Shown here piece by piece: positions 6,162-7,648 of a DNA stretch of 7,648 bases (position 1 is the first letter of the stretch; each line of letters begins with the position of its first letter). The notes beneath the pieces were generated by a model. The model ran no database searches, was not told the origin of the DNA, and saw only the letters and a list, made by a program, of their open reading frames with translations. Source of the stretch: Betaproteobacteria bacterium. Its GTDB lineage: Bacteria > Pseudomonadota > Gammaproteobacteria > Burkholderiales > Casimicrobiaceae. A program made the position numbers and the translations under genes. Where the stretch lies: NCBI GenBank assembly GCA_005888865.1, contig VBCL01000146.1:1-7648 (forward strand), read 5' to 3'.

Positions 6162-7648
6162 ATGAGCAAGACCCCAATGGCAACGCGAAGCTGGGCCACA
6201 GTCTTGTGCGCCGCAGCGACGCTGTTTTTATGCGGCAGCGCGCTGGCCGATCCACCGGCTCGAGTCGCCCGCCTGAGTCAAATCGGCGGAACGGCGGCGC
6301 GTCTCGGCGCCAATACGAGCGTCACGATTCTGAATCTCGACGACAACATCGCGCAGTTCCAGCTCGCGCAAGGGACCTTGAACGTGCGCGTACGCCAGAT
6401 CTATGGCGATCAATTCTACGAGATCGATACGCCGAACCTCGCGTTTTCGATCCGCCGCGCCGGCGATTATCGGATCGACGTCGACCCCAACGGCAATGCG
6501 ACCATCATCGCTGTTCGCGCCGGCCAGGGCGAAGCGTGGGGTGAGGGCGCCGCCTACGTCATCACCGAGGGCCAGCAGTACACCTTCGTCGGCGAGGGAT
6601 TGCGCGACTATCAGTTCGCCGCCTTGCCGCAACCGGACGAGTTCGATCGCTGGTCCTTCGATCGCAACCGACGTCAGGACTCTGTGGTCGCCGCGCGTTA
6701 CGTTTCGCCGGAAGTGATCGGCTACGACGACCTCGACCAGTACGGCACCTGGCGCAACGTCGAAAGCTACGGCACCGTCTGGGTACCCACCGCCGTTGCA
6801 GCGGACTGGGCGCCATACCACGTCGGGCGCTGGGGCTGGGTCGAGCCGTGGGGCTGGACCTGGATCGACGACGCGCCGTGGGGATTTGCGCCGTTTCACT
6901 ACGGGCGCTGGGCGTATTTGTCGAGCCGCTGGTGCTGGGTGCCGGGCCCGATTGCAGTGCGTCCGGTGTATGCGCCGGCGCTGGTTGCATTCGTCGGCGG
7001 AGGAGGCTTCAGCATCTCGGCCGGGGTCGCGGGCGTTGCGTGGTTTCCGCTCGGCCCGGGCGAAGTCTACCGGCCGTCGTACGCGGTCAGCCGTGGCTAC
7101 TTCAACAACATCAACGTCAGCAATACGGTGGTGAATACGACGGTCATCAACAACGTCTACAACAACGTCAACGTCAACAACATCGTTTATCGCAATCGCG
7201 AAGCGCCGGGTGCGATCACGGCAGTACCGACGAACGCGTTTGCCGGCGGTGAGCCGGTCGCGAGTCACGCCGTCCAAGTGTCGAGGGACGTCGTCGCGCG
7301 CGAGCAGGTGACGCACGTTGCCGCCGTGACCCCATCGCACGCGGCGCTGATTGCCGCAGGCGCCGCGGTCGCGGGCGGAGCGGCGGTCATGGCCGCGCAC
7401 AAGCCACCGGCGGCGGCGCTGAGCCGTCAGGTCGTGGCCAAGACCGCACCACCCTCACCCACGCCGTCGTTCGCGTCCCGCGCCTCGGCGCTCGCGTCGC
7501 AGCCCGGCCGGCCGCTGGAGGCTGAGAAGGTCAAGGGGATGCGCAACGAACGTGCGGCTGAAGCTCCCAAGCTCAAGATGGTCGCACCGAACGTCACGCC
7601 GCAACCTATCGCAAAGGGCGCAGGTCCGCAGGGCGGCCCGGGGCCACA
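6162..7648 (+). CDS. Secreted DUF6600/FecR-like protein (partial)
   Basis: The family is poorly characterised and its function unknown; members are exported and often annotated FecR domain protein. The ATG at 6162 has GAGGA (6151-6155) 6 nt upstream. Residues 1-29 form a signal peptide ending SALA before Asp30. FecR-like strands follow (ILNLDDNIAQFQLAQG, EIDTPNLAFSIRRAGDY, VDPNGNATII). The DUF6600 hallmark is the Trp-rich block at residues 197-263, with WVP, WAPYHVGRWGW, EPWGWTWIDD, PWGFAPFHYGRW and WVPGP. An Asn-rich tract (315-340) comes next. A hydrophobic Ala/Gly run (about 394-412) and a Pro/Ala/Lys-rich tail follow, open at the window edge after 495 codons. Residues 38-41 join ARVARLS directly to QIGGTAARLGA. 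Relatives have about 43 residues between these, including the LNRPLTTGD-like and LWAD segments, so an in-frame deletion of about 129 nt is likely. Cys258 replaces a residue that is usually not Cys in the RWxWVPGP motif. Confidence 0.85.
   Translation, partial: MSKTPMATRSWATVLCAAATLFLCGSALADPPARVARLSQIGGTAARLGANTSVTILNLDDNIAQFQLAQGTLNVRVRQIYGDQFYEIDTPNLAFSIRRAGDYRIDVDPNGNATIIAVRAGQGEAWGEGAAYVITEGQQYTFVGEGLRDYQFAALPQPDEFDRWSFDRNRRQDSVVAARYVSPEVIGYDDLDQYGTWRNVESYGTVWVPTAVAADWAPYHVGRWGWVEPWGWTWIDDAPWGFAPFHYGRWAYLSSRWCWVPGPIAVRPVYAPALVAFVGGGGFSISAGVAGVAWFPLGPGEVYRPSYAVSRGYFNNINVSNTVVNTTVINNVYNNVNVNNIVYRNREAPGAITAVPTNAFAGGEPVASHAVQVSRDVVAREQVTHVAAVTPSHAALIAAGAAVAGGAAVMAAHKPPAAALSRQVVAKTAPPSPTPSFASRASALASQPGRPLEAEKVKGMRNERAAEAPKLKMVAPNVTPQPIAKGAGPQGGPGP
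7104..7181 (+). repeat. Low-complexity AAC-rich tract coding Asn-rich segment
   Basis: Twelve of 26 codons are Asn (10 AAC, 2 AAT), mixed with Val, Ile and Thr codons. The result is short imperfect AACAACGTC/AACGTC repeats. Such Asn/Val tracts are usual at this place in the DUF6600 family and may form a beta-rich solenoid-like or surface segment. Repeat-driven length change is plausible here. Confidence 0.6.

Noticed and set aside
6201..6248. Lipoprotein signal at the Cys of LFLCGSALA
   Set aside because: The residues before Cys do not fit a lipobox (Leu at -1), whereas SALA before Asp fits ordinary signal peptidase I.
6228..7400. Minus-strand open frame of 390 codons
   Set aside because: It mirrors the DUF6600 gene, including the Asn/Val tract, which becomes Val/Asp repeats. 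The plus-strand product has a signal peptide and family motifs, so this one is a shadow.

Overview
The window is high-GC DNA (by eye about two thirds G+C) with no tRNA, rRNA, CRISPR array or transposase. The codon bias and the closest remembered relatives of all four genes (a branched-chain amino-acid-type solute-binding protein, a very large flavo-iron-sulfur oxidoreductase, a GT4 glycosyltransferase and a DUF6600 protein) suggest a betaproteobacterium, probably Burkholderiales or a neighbouring order. This placement is inference, not proof.

Layout. (1) Positions 1-783, minus strand: the N-terminal 261 residues of a periplasmic solute-binding protein, running off the left edge. (2) 784-1102: a divergent intergenic region with a hairpin in the leader of the minus-strand gene and a weak -10-like TAAAAT facing right. 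(3) 1103-4595, plus strand: one very long oxidoreductase gene whose domain order (unknown helical N-terminus, eight-cysteine 4Fe-4S module, GltD-like FAD/NAD(P) module, PyrK-like FAD and 2Fe-2S module) resembles the two subunits of an NfnSL electron-bifurcating transhydrogenase joined in one chain. Its frame is broken at 2620/2621, where about 11 expected residues are also missing. (4) 4588-4648: three small hairpins in tandem across and after the stop codon. (5) 4761-5855: a complete GT4 glycosyltransferase whose stop codon lies in the loop of an 8-bp terminator-like hairpin. (6) 5856-6161: an intergenic region with a bulged hairpin, a 14-nt palindrome and an AT-rich leader. (7) 6162-7648: a secreted DUF6600/FecR-like protein, open at the right edge, which appears to lack about 43 residues of the family's N-terminal domain.

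The genes do not form an obvious pathway. The gaps of 165 and 306 nt and the hairpins between genes suggest that the three plus-strand genes are transcribed separately. The most notable items are the Nfn-like fusion enzyme, its frame-breaking deletion, and a second apparent deletion in the DUF6600 gene. Two deletions within 4 kb raise the question of real decay against assembly error.
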